Shown here piece by piece: positions 1-8,711 of a DNA stretch of 64,000 nt. This DNA comes from Pseudomonas hamedanensis (lineage in GTDB: Bacteria > Pseudomonadota > Gammaproteobacteria > Pseudomonadales > Pseudomonadaceae). Positions within the stretch are counted from its first letter, which is position 1, and each line of letters begins with the position of its first letter. Position numbers and translations under genes: made by a program. The stretch covers positions 3,870,001 through 3,934,000 of the forward strand of contig NZ_CP077091.1 of the NCBI RefSeq assembly GCF_014268595.2. Direction: 5' to 3'. Under the pieces are notes generated by a model, which had not been told where the DNA came from, searched no databases, and saw only the letters and a program-made list of their open reading frames with translations.

Positions 1-3000
1 GCAACAGCGTCAATGGCATCACCATCAACGCCAACAGCACCAACGGCACGGTGACCCTGACGCTGTCCGGCAACGCGACGCTGGCCGACTACATGCAGGT
101 CATCAAGAACATCAGCTTCACCAACGGCAGTGAAAACCCGAGCACCGTGCCGCGCATCATCACCGTGACGGTGACCGATGGCAGCAATTACTCCAACACT
201 GCGACCACCACGGTTAACGTGGTGGCGGTCAACGATGCACCGGTCGCCGCGCCGGGCAACGTCACCGGCACCGAAGACACGCCGCTGGTGCTTGGCTGGT
301 CGACCTTCGGTGTGAGCGATGTCGATAGCCCGGCCAGCAGCCTCGGGGTGAAAATCACCCAGCTGCCAGGCGAAGGCAAACTGCAGTATCTGGACGGTTC
401 GACCTGGAAAGACGTCGCCACCAACCAGACCTTCAGCAAGGCCGATATCGACGCCGGCAAACTGCGCTTCCTGCCCGATGCCAATGAATCGGGGACCAAC
501 GGTTACGGCGGCAGCGGTGTGGGCAACAACCAGGCGGACTACGCGCAGATCAAGTTCCAGCCCGCCGACGGCCAGGCGCTGGGCAATACCGGCACAATCA
601 AGATCGACATCACCCCCGTGGCGGACGCACCGACCGTGGGCGTGGCCGATAACAGCGTGAAGTCCACCGGACTGATCAAGGAAGTCTGGACCGGCCTGTC
701 GGGCCTGGGCACCAGCGGTAACGGCGCCGACTCGACCACGTTGAAAAACGTCATCGACGGTGCCGGTAAACCGAACACCAGCGGCAGCGTCACCAATGTG
801 CAGTCGGACGGCAGCGTCGCCGCCGGCACGGCATCGAAGACCTCGGGCCTGATCTATCTGGAAGCCGGCAAGACTTACACCTTCAGCGGCATCGCCGACG
901 ACAGCCTGTTGATCACCATCGGCGGCAAAAGCGTGGCTTCGGGGACTTGGGGCGCGGGTGGTGCGATCAACGGTTCGTTCACCCCGACCACCAGCGGCTA
1001 CTACACGCTGGACATCTACCACCACAACCAGAGCGGCCCGGGCAGCTACGACGTCAACCTGTCAGTCAATGGCAGCGCGCCGATCGACCTGAGCAGCGCA
1101 GGTGTGCCGATCTACACCGGCGTGCAGGACCTGATCAATGCCGGCGTGACCGTTTCCGATCTGCACGGCAGCAACGGCGAAGGCTATTACGACGGCTACA
1201 AACTCAACACGGGCGCCGAAGGCACCACGGTGAAACTGTCGGCCATCACCACAGCGCTGACCGACACCGACGGCTCGGAAACCCTGAGCCTGAAAATCAG
1301 TGGCGCCCCGGTTGGTTCGGTCCTCAGCGATGGCGCCGGCCATAGCTTCACCGTCACTGCGAGCAATGGCGAAGCCAATATCACTGGCTGGAACCTCGGC
1401 TCCCTGACGGTGACCCCGCCAACCTATTACAACGGCCAGTTCAACCTGACCGTCACATCGACGTCCACCGAACAGGTCGGCGGCTCGGCCAGCAGCACCG
1501 CGACCATCCCGGTGACCGTGGTGCCTGCGGTCTACAACGCCACGGTTGCTACGGCGGGCGACGACACCTTCAACGGCACGGACGGCAACGACATCATGGT
1601 CGCCGACATCGGCGGTCTGACGGTGGTGCCGGGCACCAATTACAACATCGCGTTCATGGTCGACAGTTCCGGCAGCATGAGCAGCACCTCGCTCAACGCC
1701 GCCAAGGACTCGCTGACATCGGTGTTCAACAGCCTCAAGCAAAGTCTGGGCGGCAGTAACTCGGGCACCGTGAACATCTTCCTCGTCGACTTCGATACCC
1801 AGGTCAACAAGTCGGTGTCGGTGAACCTCAATGATCCGAACGCACTGGCGCAGCTCAAGGCAGTGCTGGACTCGATGGGTTCCGGCGGCGGCACCAACTA
1901 CGAGGACGTGTTCAAGACCACGGCCAACTGGTTCCAGAGCGCTGACGCGGTAGCCAACACCGGGGCGAAGAATCTCACCTACTTCATCACCGACGGCCAG
2001 CCGACCTACTACCAGAACGGCGAGCAGACCAACCCGACGCTGTACGGCAACGTGAAGCTCGATGACGTGGTGAAAACCAGCAACTACAAGCCGGGCGACA
2101 CCTTCAGCACCTACATCGACAACACTCACGCGTTGACGATCAACAGCGCTGGCACCGTGACCCTGCAAACCTACAACTCGTGGTGGGGCTGGAGCAGCAG
2201 TAACCTGGGGACCATTCATGCGCAAGGCGACGGCACTTACGAACTGTCGAACCTGGCCGGTACCGGCAACAGCACCAACACGTCGACGACCAGTAACTCG
2301 GCCAGCGGCTTTGCCTTGCTCAGCGGATTATCGAGCGTCGAAGCAATCGGCTTGAACAACGACGTCAGCCTCAGCGACCTCAAGCCGTACGATTCGGACA
2401 AGACGCCACAGACCAACATCGATCCGAAGGACCTCGCCAACTCGATCATCGGCCACACCGAAGCAACGCTGCCGGGCAGCGACACCGTCAACGGTGGTGA
2501 GGGCAATGACATCCTGTTCGGCGATCTGGTGAGTTTCAACGGCATCGCCGGCGAGGGTTATCAGGCGATGCAGGCCTTCGTGGCCAAGGAAACCGGGGTC
2601 GAGGTCAGCAAAGTCAGCACCAGCAACGTGCACCAGTACATCACCGAACACTATCAGGCGTTCGATGTGTCCGGCGCGCATGACGGTAACGACACGCTGC
2701 TGGGCGGCGCGGGCAATGACATCCTGTTCGGCTCCGGCGGCAACGATCTGCTCGACGGCGGCAAAGGCAATGACATCCTGCTCGGCGGTACGGGTAACGA
2801 CACGCTGATTGGCGGTCGGGGCAACGACATCCTCATCGGCGGTTCCGGTGGCGACACCTTCGTCTGGAAGTCAGGCGACACCGGTAATGATGTGATCAAG
2901 GACTTCAAAGCCAGCGAAGGCGACCGCATCGACCTGCGCGACCTGTTGCAGGGCGAGACCGGCAGCACCATCGACAACTTCCTGAAGATCTCCACGGTCG

Positions 3001-3176
3001 ATGGCGTGTCGTCGTTGCAAGTCAGCTCGGGCGGCAAGTTCAATTCGGCTGACGCCGCCGCGGCCACGCCGGACGTGACGATCAAACTCGAAGGTAACAA
3101 CTGGTCAAGTGCCAGCCTGCACAACCTGATCGCCGGCAGCGACCCGACCATCAAGGTCGACCACAACAACAGCTGA
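1..3176 (+). CDS. LapA-like RTX adhesin, C-terminal part (5' truncated by window)
   Basis: The reading frame is open from the first bases, so only the last ~1058 residues of a much larger protein are present. Visible from left to right: cadherin/Ig-like extender sequence, a PA14-like beta-sandwich (about 660-1080), another Ig-like block, a von Willebrand A domain with the MIDAS motif DSSGSMS near 1660, and RTX nonapeptide repeats of the GGxGxDxLx type at about 2490-2525 and 2690-2870. The tail is an uncleaved type I secretion signal region. Such proteins are exported by an ABC/MFP/TolC system, held on the outer membrane and used for surface attachment. LapG and LapD genes at 56-59 kb fit control of this class. 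The N-terminal retention module and LapG cleavage site lie outside the window, so LapA versus a paralogue cannot be decided. Confidence 0.88.
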   Translation, partial: NSVNGITINANSTNGTVTLTLSGNATLADYMQVIKNISFTNGSENPSTVPRIITVTVTDGSNYSNTATTTVNVVAVNDAPVAAPGNVTGTEDTPLVLGWSTFGVSDVDSPASSLGVKITQLPGEGKLQYLDGSTWKDVATNQTFSKADIDAGKLRFLPDANESGTNGYGGSGVGNNQADYAQIKFQPADGQALGNTGTIKIDITPVADAPTVGVADNSVKSTGLIKEVWTGLSGLGTSGNGADSTTLKNVIDGAGKPNTSGSVTNVQSDGSVAAGTASKTSGLIYLEAGKTYTFSGIADDSLLITIGGKSVASGTWGAGGAINGSFTPTTSGYYTLDIYHHNQSGPGSYDVNLSVNGSAPIDLSSAGVPIYTGVQDLINAGVTVSDLHGSNGEGYYDGYKLNTGAEGTTVKLSAITTALTDTDGSETLSLKISGAPVGSVLSDGAGHSFTVTASNGEANITGWNLGSLTVTPPTYYNGQFNLTVTSTSTEQVGGSASSTATIPVTVVPAVYNATVATAGDDTFNGTDGNDIMVADIGGLTVVPGTNYNIAFMVDSSGSMSSTSLNAAKDSLTSVFNSLKQSLGGSNSGTVNIFLVDFDTQVNKSVSVNLNDPNALAQLKAVLDSMGSGGGTNYEDVFKTTANWFQSADAVANTGAKNLTYFITDGQPTYYQNGEQTNPTLYGNVKLDDVVKTSNYKPGDTFSTYIDNTHALTINSAGTVTLQTYNSWWGWSSSNLGTIHAQGDGTYELSNLAGTGNSTNTSTTSNSASGFALLSGLSSVEAIGLNNDVSLSDLKPYDSDKTPQTNIDPKDLANSIIGHTEATLPGSDTVNGGEGNDILFGDLVSFNGIAGEGYQAMQAFVAKETGVEVSKVSTSNVHQYITEHYQAFDVSGAHDGNDTLLGGAGNDILFGSGGNDLLDGGKGNDILLGGTGNDTLIGGRGNDILIGGSGGDTFVWKSGDTGNDVIKDFKASEGDRIDLRDLLQGETGSTIDNFLKISTVDGVSSLQVSSGGKFNSADAAAATPDVTIKLEGNNWSSASLHNLIAGSDPTIKVDHNNS

Positions 3177-3188
3177 TGCCTGGACGAA

Positions 3189-3210
3189 GCGGCCGCCCCG
3201 AGGCGGCCGC
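3189..3210. terminator. GC-rich hairpin after the adhesin gene
   Basis: A perfect 9-bp GC stem with a CCGA loop starts 12 bases after the adhesin stop codon. The T-tract after it is weak (TGCATCTGTG), so it may be an inefficient or Rho-assisted terminator. Confidence 0.5.
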
Positions 3211-3322
3211 TGCATCTGTGCCGATCACCCCCGGTGACGATTTCGCCGTCGCACCGCATACTGACGCGCAGTTGGCTATGCTGCTGACAGCATGACGCTG
3301 GTTCACTTCCGAGGGATGCTCA

Positions 3323-3661
3323 ATGTTTTACGTGCAACGCGATGCGCAAGGTCAGTTGATTCGCGTGGAAGCCGCGGCCTATGCCGAGGCCACGGAAACG
3401 CTGCCCGCCGATAACCATGAAATCCAGGCGTGGTACGCCAACGAGGCGGTGGAAAACAGCCTCAGGCAGCTCAAGCAGAGCGACTTTGAAATGATTCGGG
3501 TTCTCGATGACCTGATTCAGGTGCTGACCCAGAAAGGCGTGATCCGCGTCACCGACCTGCCACCGGCGGCCCAGGCCAAATTGATGGACCGCACGCAGGC
3601 GCGTGAGGCGCTGGGCGGGTTGAGCCAGTTGATCGACGAAGAGGAAGGCGGCTTGATCTGA
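3323..3661 (+). CDS. Small conserved pseudomonad protein (often labelled tryptophan synthase beta-like)
   Basis: A 112-residue acidic, soluble protein with no signal peptide or membrane segment. It begins MFYVQRDAQG and ends in an acidic tail (DEEEGGLI). I recognise it as a family conserved in Pseudomonas that databases often label tryptophan synthase subunit beta. It has none of the PLP-binding or catalytic motifs of TrpB and is less than a third of its length, so that label is misleading. The ATG is preceded by a GAGGGATG-like ribosome site. It is followed by a strong hairpin shared with the convergent aldo/keto reductase gene. Function unknown. Confidence 0.8.
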   Translation: MFYVQRDAQGQLIRVEAAAYAEATETLPADNHEIQAWYANEAVENSLRQLKQSDFEMIRVLDDLIQVLTQKGVIRVTDLPPAAQAKLMDRTQAREALGGLSQLIDEEEGGLI

Positions 3662-3682
3662 CGCTTTGCCGTCGGAAAACCT

Positions 3683-3716
3683 CGCGCCCGCTCTCTGCGG
3701 CGAGAGAGCGGGCGCG
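3683..3716. terminator. Bidirectional terminator hairpin
   Basis: A perfect 14-bp GC-rich stem with a 6-base loop lies between the convergent genes ending at 3661 and 3725. The right side runs into CATCATTTATT. Confidence 0.7.
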
Positions 3717-3724
3717 GGCATCAT

Positions 3725-4762
3725 TTATTCCGCCGTCGACGGTTTTTCCCAAAGATTGATCCCGCCCTCCTGGGCAAACCGGTCAATCTCCGCCAGCTCC
3801 TCAGCGCTGAAGCTCAGGTTGCTCAAGGCTCCGACGTTCTCGATGATCTGCTGCGGCCGGCTTGCGCCGATCAACGCCGAGGTCACCCGCGAATCACGCA
3901 GTGTCCATGCCAGCGCCAGTTGCGCCAGACTCTGACCACGACGGCGGGCGATTTCATTCAGCGCCCGGACATGGGCAATATTGGCCTCGGACAAATGCGA
4001 GGCCTGCAACGAACCGCCGCCCGGACGATTGACTCGCGCATCCGCCGGCACGCCGTTGAGGTATTTGTCGGTCAGCAGACCCTGCGCCAACGGTGTGAAC
4101 GCAATCACGCCGGTGCCGAGTTCATCGGTGGTGTCCAGCAAGTCCTTTTCCACCCAGCGATTGAGCAGGTTGTACGCGGGTTGATGAATCAACAACGGCA
4201 CTTTCCACTCTTTCAGCAGTGCAGCCATTTCACGGGTTTTCACCCCTGAGTAAGACGAGATACCGATATAGAGCGCCTTGCCCTGTTGCACGGCAGTGGC
4301 GAGGGCGCTGGCGGTTTCTTCCAGCGGCGTGTCCGGGTCAAAGCGGTGCGAATAAAAGATATCCACATAGTCCAGACCGAGGCGTTGCAGGCTCTGGTCG
4401 AGGCTGGCCAGCACGTACTTGCGCGAACCACCGCCCTGGCCGTAAGGGCCGGGCCACATGTCCCAGCCGGCCTTGCTGGAAATGATCAGTTCGTCGCGGT
4501 AGGGCTTGAAGTCTTCGCGCAGCAGGCGACCGAAATTGGTTTCGGCGCTGCCATAGGGCGGACCGTAGTTGTTGGCGAGATCGAAGTGGTTGATCCCCAG
4601 GTCGAACGCGGTGCGCAACAAGGCGCGCTGGGTGTCGATCGGCGTGCTGTCGCCAAAGTTGTGCCACAGGCCCAGCGACAGCGCCGGCAACACCAGACCG
4701 CTGCGGCCGACGCGGCGGTAAGGAATGGAGTCGTAGCGGTTTTCGGCAGCGGTGTAAGTCAT
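3725..4762 (-). CDS. Aldo/keto reductase, L-glyceraldehyde-3-phosphate reductase (YghZ/Gpr) family
   Basis: A 345-residue cytosolic TIM-barrel NADPH-dependent oxidoreductase. The tetrad expected in the family is visible: D61, Y66, K97 and H139, in the contexts HFDLANNYG, SSKAGWD and YSHR. The GPPYGSAE segment and overall length match YghZ-type enzymes, which reduce L-glyceraldehyde 3-phosphate and methylglyoxal-like aldehydes and take part in carbonyl detoxification. The nicotinamide-side segment IGASRPQQIIENVGAL is near the C-terminus. It is monocistronic, with a terminator hairpin downstream and an interspersed repeat upstream. Substrate assignment is by family only. Confidence 0.85.
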   Translation of the reverse strand: MTYTAAENRYDSIPYRRVGRSGLVLPALSLGLWHNFGDSTPIDTQRALLRTAFDLGINHFDLANNYGPPYGSAETNFGRLLREDFKPYRDELIISSKAGWDMWPGPYGQGGGSRKYVLASLDQSLQRLGLDYVDIFYSHRFDPDTPLEETASALATAVQQGKALYIGISSYSGVKTREMAALLKEWKVPLLIHQPAYNLLNRWVEKDLLDTTDELGTGVIAFTPLAQGLLTDKYLNGVPADARVNRPGGGSLQASHLSEANIAHVRALNEIARRRGQSLAQLALAWTLRDSRVTSALIGASRPQQIIENVGALSNLSFSAEELAEIDRFAQEGGINLWEKPSTAE

Positions 4763-4814
4763 CGAATCCTCTCTTGTTTGATTAACAGCAGATTGAAGGC
4801 TGAAATCAAACCTA

Positions 4815-4947
4815 TGTGGCGAGGGGATTTATCCCCGTTGGGTGGCGAAGCCGCCCCAAAACCTGGAACTTCGGCGAGTCAGGTGTACCGAGTGCGCTGG
4901 TTTTACGACTGCTTCGCAGCCGAACGGGGATGAATCCCCTCGCCACA
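4815..4947. repeat. Interspersed inverted repeat (GTGGCGAGGGGA family)
   Basis: An imperfect long inverted repeat whose outer arms read TGTGGCGAGGGGATTTATCC and its complement. Relatives occur at 14538-14667, 18339-18430 and 48861-48995. It lies between the aldo/keto reductase promoter region and the convergent end of the monooxygenase gene. Confidence 0.75.
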
Positions 4948-4960
4948 AAAGCCCCATCAA

Positions 4961-6280
4961 TCATGCAAAGCGATTTGCAGGTCGAACCAGACCCAGATTC
5001 TGGCGCAACGTCCGACCCTCATATTCAGTTCTGAACAACCCGCGCCGCTGCAGTTCCGGCACCACGCCATTGGCGAAATCTTCCAGTCCGCCCGGCAGGT
5101 GCGGCACCAGAACATTGAAGCCATCCGCCGCGCCCTGTTCAAACCACTCCTGCAGGCGATCGGCGATCTGCTCAGGCGTACCGACGAGACTGTAATGCCC
5201 ACGCCCGCCGGCGATTTTTCGACCGAGTTCAGCGAGGGTCAGTTGTTCCCGGCCCGCCAGTTCGGTCAGCAGTTTCTGCCGGCTCTGCTGACCGCTATCA
5301 GTCAATGGCAACGGCGGCAGCGGCCCGTCCAGCGGATACTTCGCCAAGTCGAAGTTGCCCAGCATACGCCCAAGCAGCGCGACGCCCACCTCGGGTTCGA
5401 CTAATGGCTGAAACGTTTCAGACTTTTCCTGCGCCTGAGCCTCGGTGGCACCCACCACGACATATACGCCTGGCATGATTTTCAGCGCGTCGTGACCGCG
5501 CCCGAACTTGCTCAAGCGCCCTTTTATGTCGGCATAAAACACCTGAGCAGCGGTTAGCGAAGTCTGCGCGGTGAACACCACTTCTGCCGTTTGCGCCGCC
5601 AGTTCGCGCCCGGTTTCGGAAGAGCCGGCCTGGATGATCACCGGTTGGCCCTGTGGCGAGCGGGCTACATTCAGCGGTCCTTTGACCCGGAAATGTTCGC
5701 CGACATGATCGAGCACGTGGAGCTTTGCGGGATCGTAATAAGCGCCGCTGACCTTGTTGCGCACAAACGCATCGTCCTCCCAACTGTCCCAAAGCCCGGT
5801 GACCACCTGGTGAAATTCGCGCGCACGGCTGTAGCGTTCGGCATGGCCGATATGTTCATCACGCCCGAAATTCAGCGCTTCGGCCGCATTGTCCGAGGTC
5901 ACCAGATTCCAACCGGCGCGCCCGCCGCTCAGGTGATCGAGCGAAGCGAACTTGCGTGCGACGTGATACGGCTCGTTGTAACTGGTGGTCGCTGTAGCGA
6001 TCAGACCGATGCGCTCGGTGACCGCGCTCAATGCCGAGAGCAGCGTCAACGGCTCGAAGTGATCGGAACGGGCCATGCGGCTGGCGATGTCCTGGGTCGG
6101 TGCGGCAACGCTATCGGCGACAAACAGCGCATCGAACTTTGCTCCTTCGGCGATCTGCGCCAGGCGTTTGTAATGGGCAAAGTCCAGCCCCGCATCTGCC
6201 GGCACATCCGGATGCCGCCACGCCGCCACGTGATGCCCGGTCGCCATGAGAAACGCACCGAGTTTCATCTGTCTGCTCAT
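4961..6280 (-). CDS. FMN-dependent monooxygenase, NtaA/SnaA/DszA/DmoA-type bacterial luciferase family
   Basis: A 439-residue luciferase-like flavoprotein expected to use reduced FMN and oxygen on a small organic substrate. Family signatures are LGAFL at the N-terminus, DHLSGGRAGWNLVTS, and QAGSSETGRELAA. The ATG at 6280 follows the stop codon of the TonB receptor gene by one base and has AAGGA about 9 bases upstream. A much longer reading frame upstream of it overlaps the receptor in another frame and is not coding. A second ATG at 6268 is possible. Enzymes of this family desulfurise sulfones, sulfides or sulfonates, or act on aminocarboxylates; the sulfur-rich neighbourhood favours an organosulfur substrate, but that is inference. 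Confidence 0.86.
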   Translation of the reverse strand: MSRQMKLGAFLMATGHHVAAWRHPDVPADAGLDFAHYKRLAQIAEGAKFDALFVADSVAAPTQDIASRMARSDHFEPLTLLSALSAVTERIGLIATATTSYNEPYHVARKFASLDHLSGGRAGWNLVTSDNAAEALNFGRDEHIGHAERYSRAREFHQVVTGLWDSWEDDAFVRNKVSGAYYDPAKLHVLDHVGEHFRVKGPLNVARSPQGQPVIIQAGSSETGRELAAQTAEVVFTAQTSLTAAQVFYADIKGRLSKFGRGHDALKIMPGVYVVVGATEAQAQEKSETFQPLVEPEVGVALLGRMLGNFDLAKYPLDGPLPPLPLTDSGQQSRQKLLTELAGREQLTLAELGRKIAGGRGHYSLVGTPEQIADRLQEWFEQGAADGFNVLVPHLPGGLEDFANGVVPELQRRGLFRTEYEGRTLRQNLGLVRPANRFA

Positions 6281-6281
6281 C

Positions 6282-8507
6282 TCAGAAGTCCTTGCGCAGT
6301 TGCACGCCGAAGTAGCGCTCGTCATCCCGTGGCACGGCGCGATAGATGTAGCTGTCGCCACTGGCCAGCAACGACGAATACGACTTGTCGGCGAGGTTCT
6401 TGCCGAGCAAGGCGACGCGCCAGCCATTGCTGTAATCGGCCAATGCGACACTGGCGTTCCATAGCCCATACGCGCCCTGTTTGGTGTCCCGATTCTGGCT
6501 GATGTCGTACTGCACTTCGCTCTGCCAGCTGTAGTCGGTGCCCAGTTCGATATCCAGGCCGTTGTCCAGCGGGATGCTGTAGTCGGCGCGCACGTAGCTT
6601 TTCCAGTCAGGGCTGAATGGCAGCGGCTTGCCGTTGACGTTGCACGATGCCGCCGCGCCGGCCGGGCAGGCGAATTCGTCGATGCGTGCGCGGGTGTAGG
6701 CCAGTGCACCTGAGAACTTCAATTGCTGGGTGGCTTGCAAGGCGTAATCCAGCTCGACACCTTCGCTGATGACGCTGCCGGCGTTGATCAGCCGCGTCAC
6801 CACTTGACCGGCGACAGTGTCGAAAAAGTTCGCCTGATAGTTGTCGTACTCGCTGTGGAACACCGCCAGGTTGGTGGTCAGGCGATTGTTCCAGGAGGTG
6901 GCTTTGATTCCCGCCTCCCAAGTGTTCGAGGTCTCCGGCTTCAGTGCTTCGGTGTCACGCGGCTGCATGTTGAAGAACACGTTGTAGGCCGGGCCTTTGT
7001 AGCCGCGCGAGTAGGTCAGGTAGGTGGTCACCGTGTCGCTCAGGTCGTACTGCACACCGAGGCGACCGGACCAACCGTCTTCGTCCACCGAGCCTGAGCT
7101 GCTGGTCGCCGGTTGAATGCCGCTGACGGTGGCTGCCGAAGTCGAGACGCGGCGATGATCGTATTCCAGATCATCGTGGGTGTAGCGCAGCCCAGCGATG
7201 CCGCGGAAATCCGAGGTGAAATTCAGCGTGCTCTCGCCGAACACCGCGTAGCTATCGCTGGCGGTGCTGTAATCGGCGACGCCGCGATCGGTGCGCGTGG
7301 TAGTGGTCAACGTGCGCTGATAAGTCTCGTCGTCCTTGCCGTGCATGTAGAACAAGCCGGCGACGTATTCGAGGAATTCGCCTTTCGGCGAGGCCAGACG
7401 CAGCTCCTGCGAGTATTGGTCAAAAGCCAGATCGCCCTTGTCCGCCGTACCCGGGAACGCGGCTGTTACAGTGCCGAGACGGTCGCCGTCCTGATACTGG
7501 GTGTTGTCCCAGCCGCGCCACGCAGTGATCGATGTCAGTTTGAAATCGCCCAGTTGCCAGTCGAGCTGACCGGACAGGCCTTTGTTAACGTCCTCGACGT
7601 GAGAGCGGGTGTCGGTGTTGATGTCGCGATTGTGTGCGGTGGCATTGACGGGGCTCAGCGCATTGGCGAAGGCCGGGGTCAACGACTGGCTGACGACGCC
7701 GTTAGGGCCGTCATCATGGGACTGCATGTAGTCGGCAATCAGGGTGAACGTGACGTCATCGTTCGGCGTGAATTCGAGCTTGCCGCGTGCGCCGCGATGG
7801 TTATAACCGTTCACCTCCTGGCCGTTGTGCTGCTTGTCGACGTTACCGTCGTAGGTGCCGAACAACGTGCTGATCGAGCCCTTCAACGTGTCCGGAATCA
7901 GGCTGCCGCCAATGCCGAACCGAGTGCGGCTTTCGTTGCCGCTGTAGTACGCCTGATCGATGTAGCCATGGGTCTCGGCGGTCGGTGCCTTGCTGGTGAT
8001 ATTGAGCACTCCGGCCGAGGCATTCTTGCCGAACAGCGTGCCCTGCGGCCCGCGCAATACCTCGACACGCTGCAGGTCGAGAAGGTCCAGCGTCGCCTGC
8101 CCCGGACGCGCATACACCACGCCATCGATCACCGTGGCCACGGTCGGCTCGACGCCGGGCGAGGTGGAAATCGTGCCGACGCCGCGAACAAACAACGAGG
8201 TGTCCTTGTTCGATGCGCCGGTACGAAAATTCAGCGACGGCACTTGCTGGACAATGCTCGCCACACCGTTGCGGTTGTCGCGCTCCAGTTGCTCGCCGTC
8301 GATCACCGAGACCGCCACCGGTACTTTTTGCAGCGACTCTTCGCGGCGGGTGGCGGTGACCGTCACCGATTTCAGGGTCGGTTCCTGATCGCTGCTGTCA
8401 GCGGCAAATGCGCTGGGCAACGGCAGCGCCGCCAACCCGGTAAAGATCCAGCCCGCAGCGCGAATCGCCTGCGCCAGTGAGTGTCCCGCCCCAGGAAAGT
8501 TATTCAT
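6282..8507 (-). CDS. TonB-dependent outer-membrane receptor
   Basis: A 741-residue receptor: signal peptide ending near PSAFAA, a plug domain starting at VTVTATRREESLQKVPVAV, then a 22-strand-type barrel ending in the C-terminal phenylalanine typical of outer-membrane barrels. The ATG at 8507 is chosen because it starts the signal peptide; the frame stays open to 8603 without a plausible leader. The sequence resembles the large CirA-like class that takes up diverse carbon or sulfur compounds as well as siderophores. It precedes the FMN monooxygenase by one base in the same direction, so receptor and enzyme form one operon. A perfect LacI-type operator lies about 100 bases upstream, suggesting control by the divergent regulator. 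Ligand unknown. Confidence 0.87.
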   Translation of the reverse strand: MNNFPGAGHSLAQAIRAAGWIFTGLAALPLPSAFAADSSDQEPTLKSVTVTATRREESLQKVPVAVSVIDGEQLERDNRNGVASIVQQVPSLNFRTGASNKDTSLFVRGVGTISTSPGVEPTVATVIDGVVYARPGQATLDLLDLQRVEVLRGPQGTLFGKNASAGVLNITSKAPTAETHGYIDQAYYSGNESRTRFGIGGSLIPDTLKGSISTLFGTYDGNVDKQHNGQEVNGYNHRGARGKLEFTPNDDVTFTLIADYMQSHDDGPNGVVSQSLTPAFANALSPVNATAHNRDINTDTRSHVEDVNKGLSGQLDWQLGDFKLTSITAWRGWDNTQYQDGDRLGTVTAAFPGTADKGDLAFDQYSQELRLASPKGEFLEYVAGLFYMHGKDDETYQRTLTTTTRTDRGVADYSTASDSYAVFGESTLNFTSDFRGIAGLRYTHDDLEYDHRRVSTSAATVSGIQPATSSSGSVDEDGWSGRLGVQYDLSDTVTTYLTYSRGYKGPAYNVFFNMQPRDTEALKPETSNTWEAGIKATSWNNRLTTNLAVFHSEYDNYQANFFDTVAGQVVTRLINAGSVISEGVELDYALQATQQLKFSGALAYTRARIDEFACPAGAAASCNVNGKPLPFSPDWKSYVRADYSIPLDNGLDIELGTDYSWQSEVQYDISQNRDTKQGAYGLWNASVALADYSNGWRVALLGKNLADKSYSSLLASGDSYIYRAVPRDDERYFGVQLRKDF

Positions 8508-8610
8508 GTGTATCCGCTCGAAAATGGCCCTGAACCGCTGCCGTTCTGCAACGACAGCGCCTGAAATCTGTCTTCGGCATTCGCTCGAGCGAGTAGCAGA
8601 CAACGCGCTT

Positions 8611-8624
8611 TGTTAGCGCTAACA
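8611..8624. promoter_or_regulatory. LacI-family operator (TGTTAGCGCTAACA)
   Basis: A perfect 14-bp palindrome with the central CG step and TGTTAGC half-site typical of LacI/GalR operators. It sits between the divergent TonB receptor (start 8507) and the LacI-type regulator (start 8712), so it could control both. Confidence 0.75.
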
Positions 8625-8711
8625 TCGTCAGTATTGGCAAGCCGCGCATAGAGCGTCCAATACTGAAAAATTACTTTTATATGCGATTTTGTTTTTATAA
8701 AGGACTGAGCC

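Noticed and set aside
3323..3661. Annotation of the small gene as tryptophan synthase beta subunit
   Set aside because: It is only 112 residues, with no PLP-binding lysine motif or other TrpB feature.
6281..6709. N-terminal extension of the FMN monooxygenase
   Set aside because: It overlaps the receptor gene out of frame and translates to low-complexity Thr/Ser/Arg sequence; the ATG at 6280 has a ribosome site and matches the family start.
7113..8480. A 455-codon open frame opposite the TonB receptor
   Set aside because: Antisense shadow; the receptor has a signal peptide, plug and terminal phenylalanine on the minus strand.
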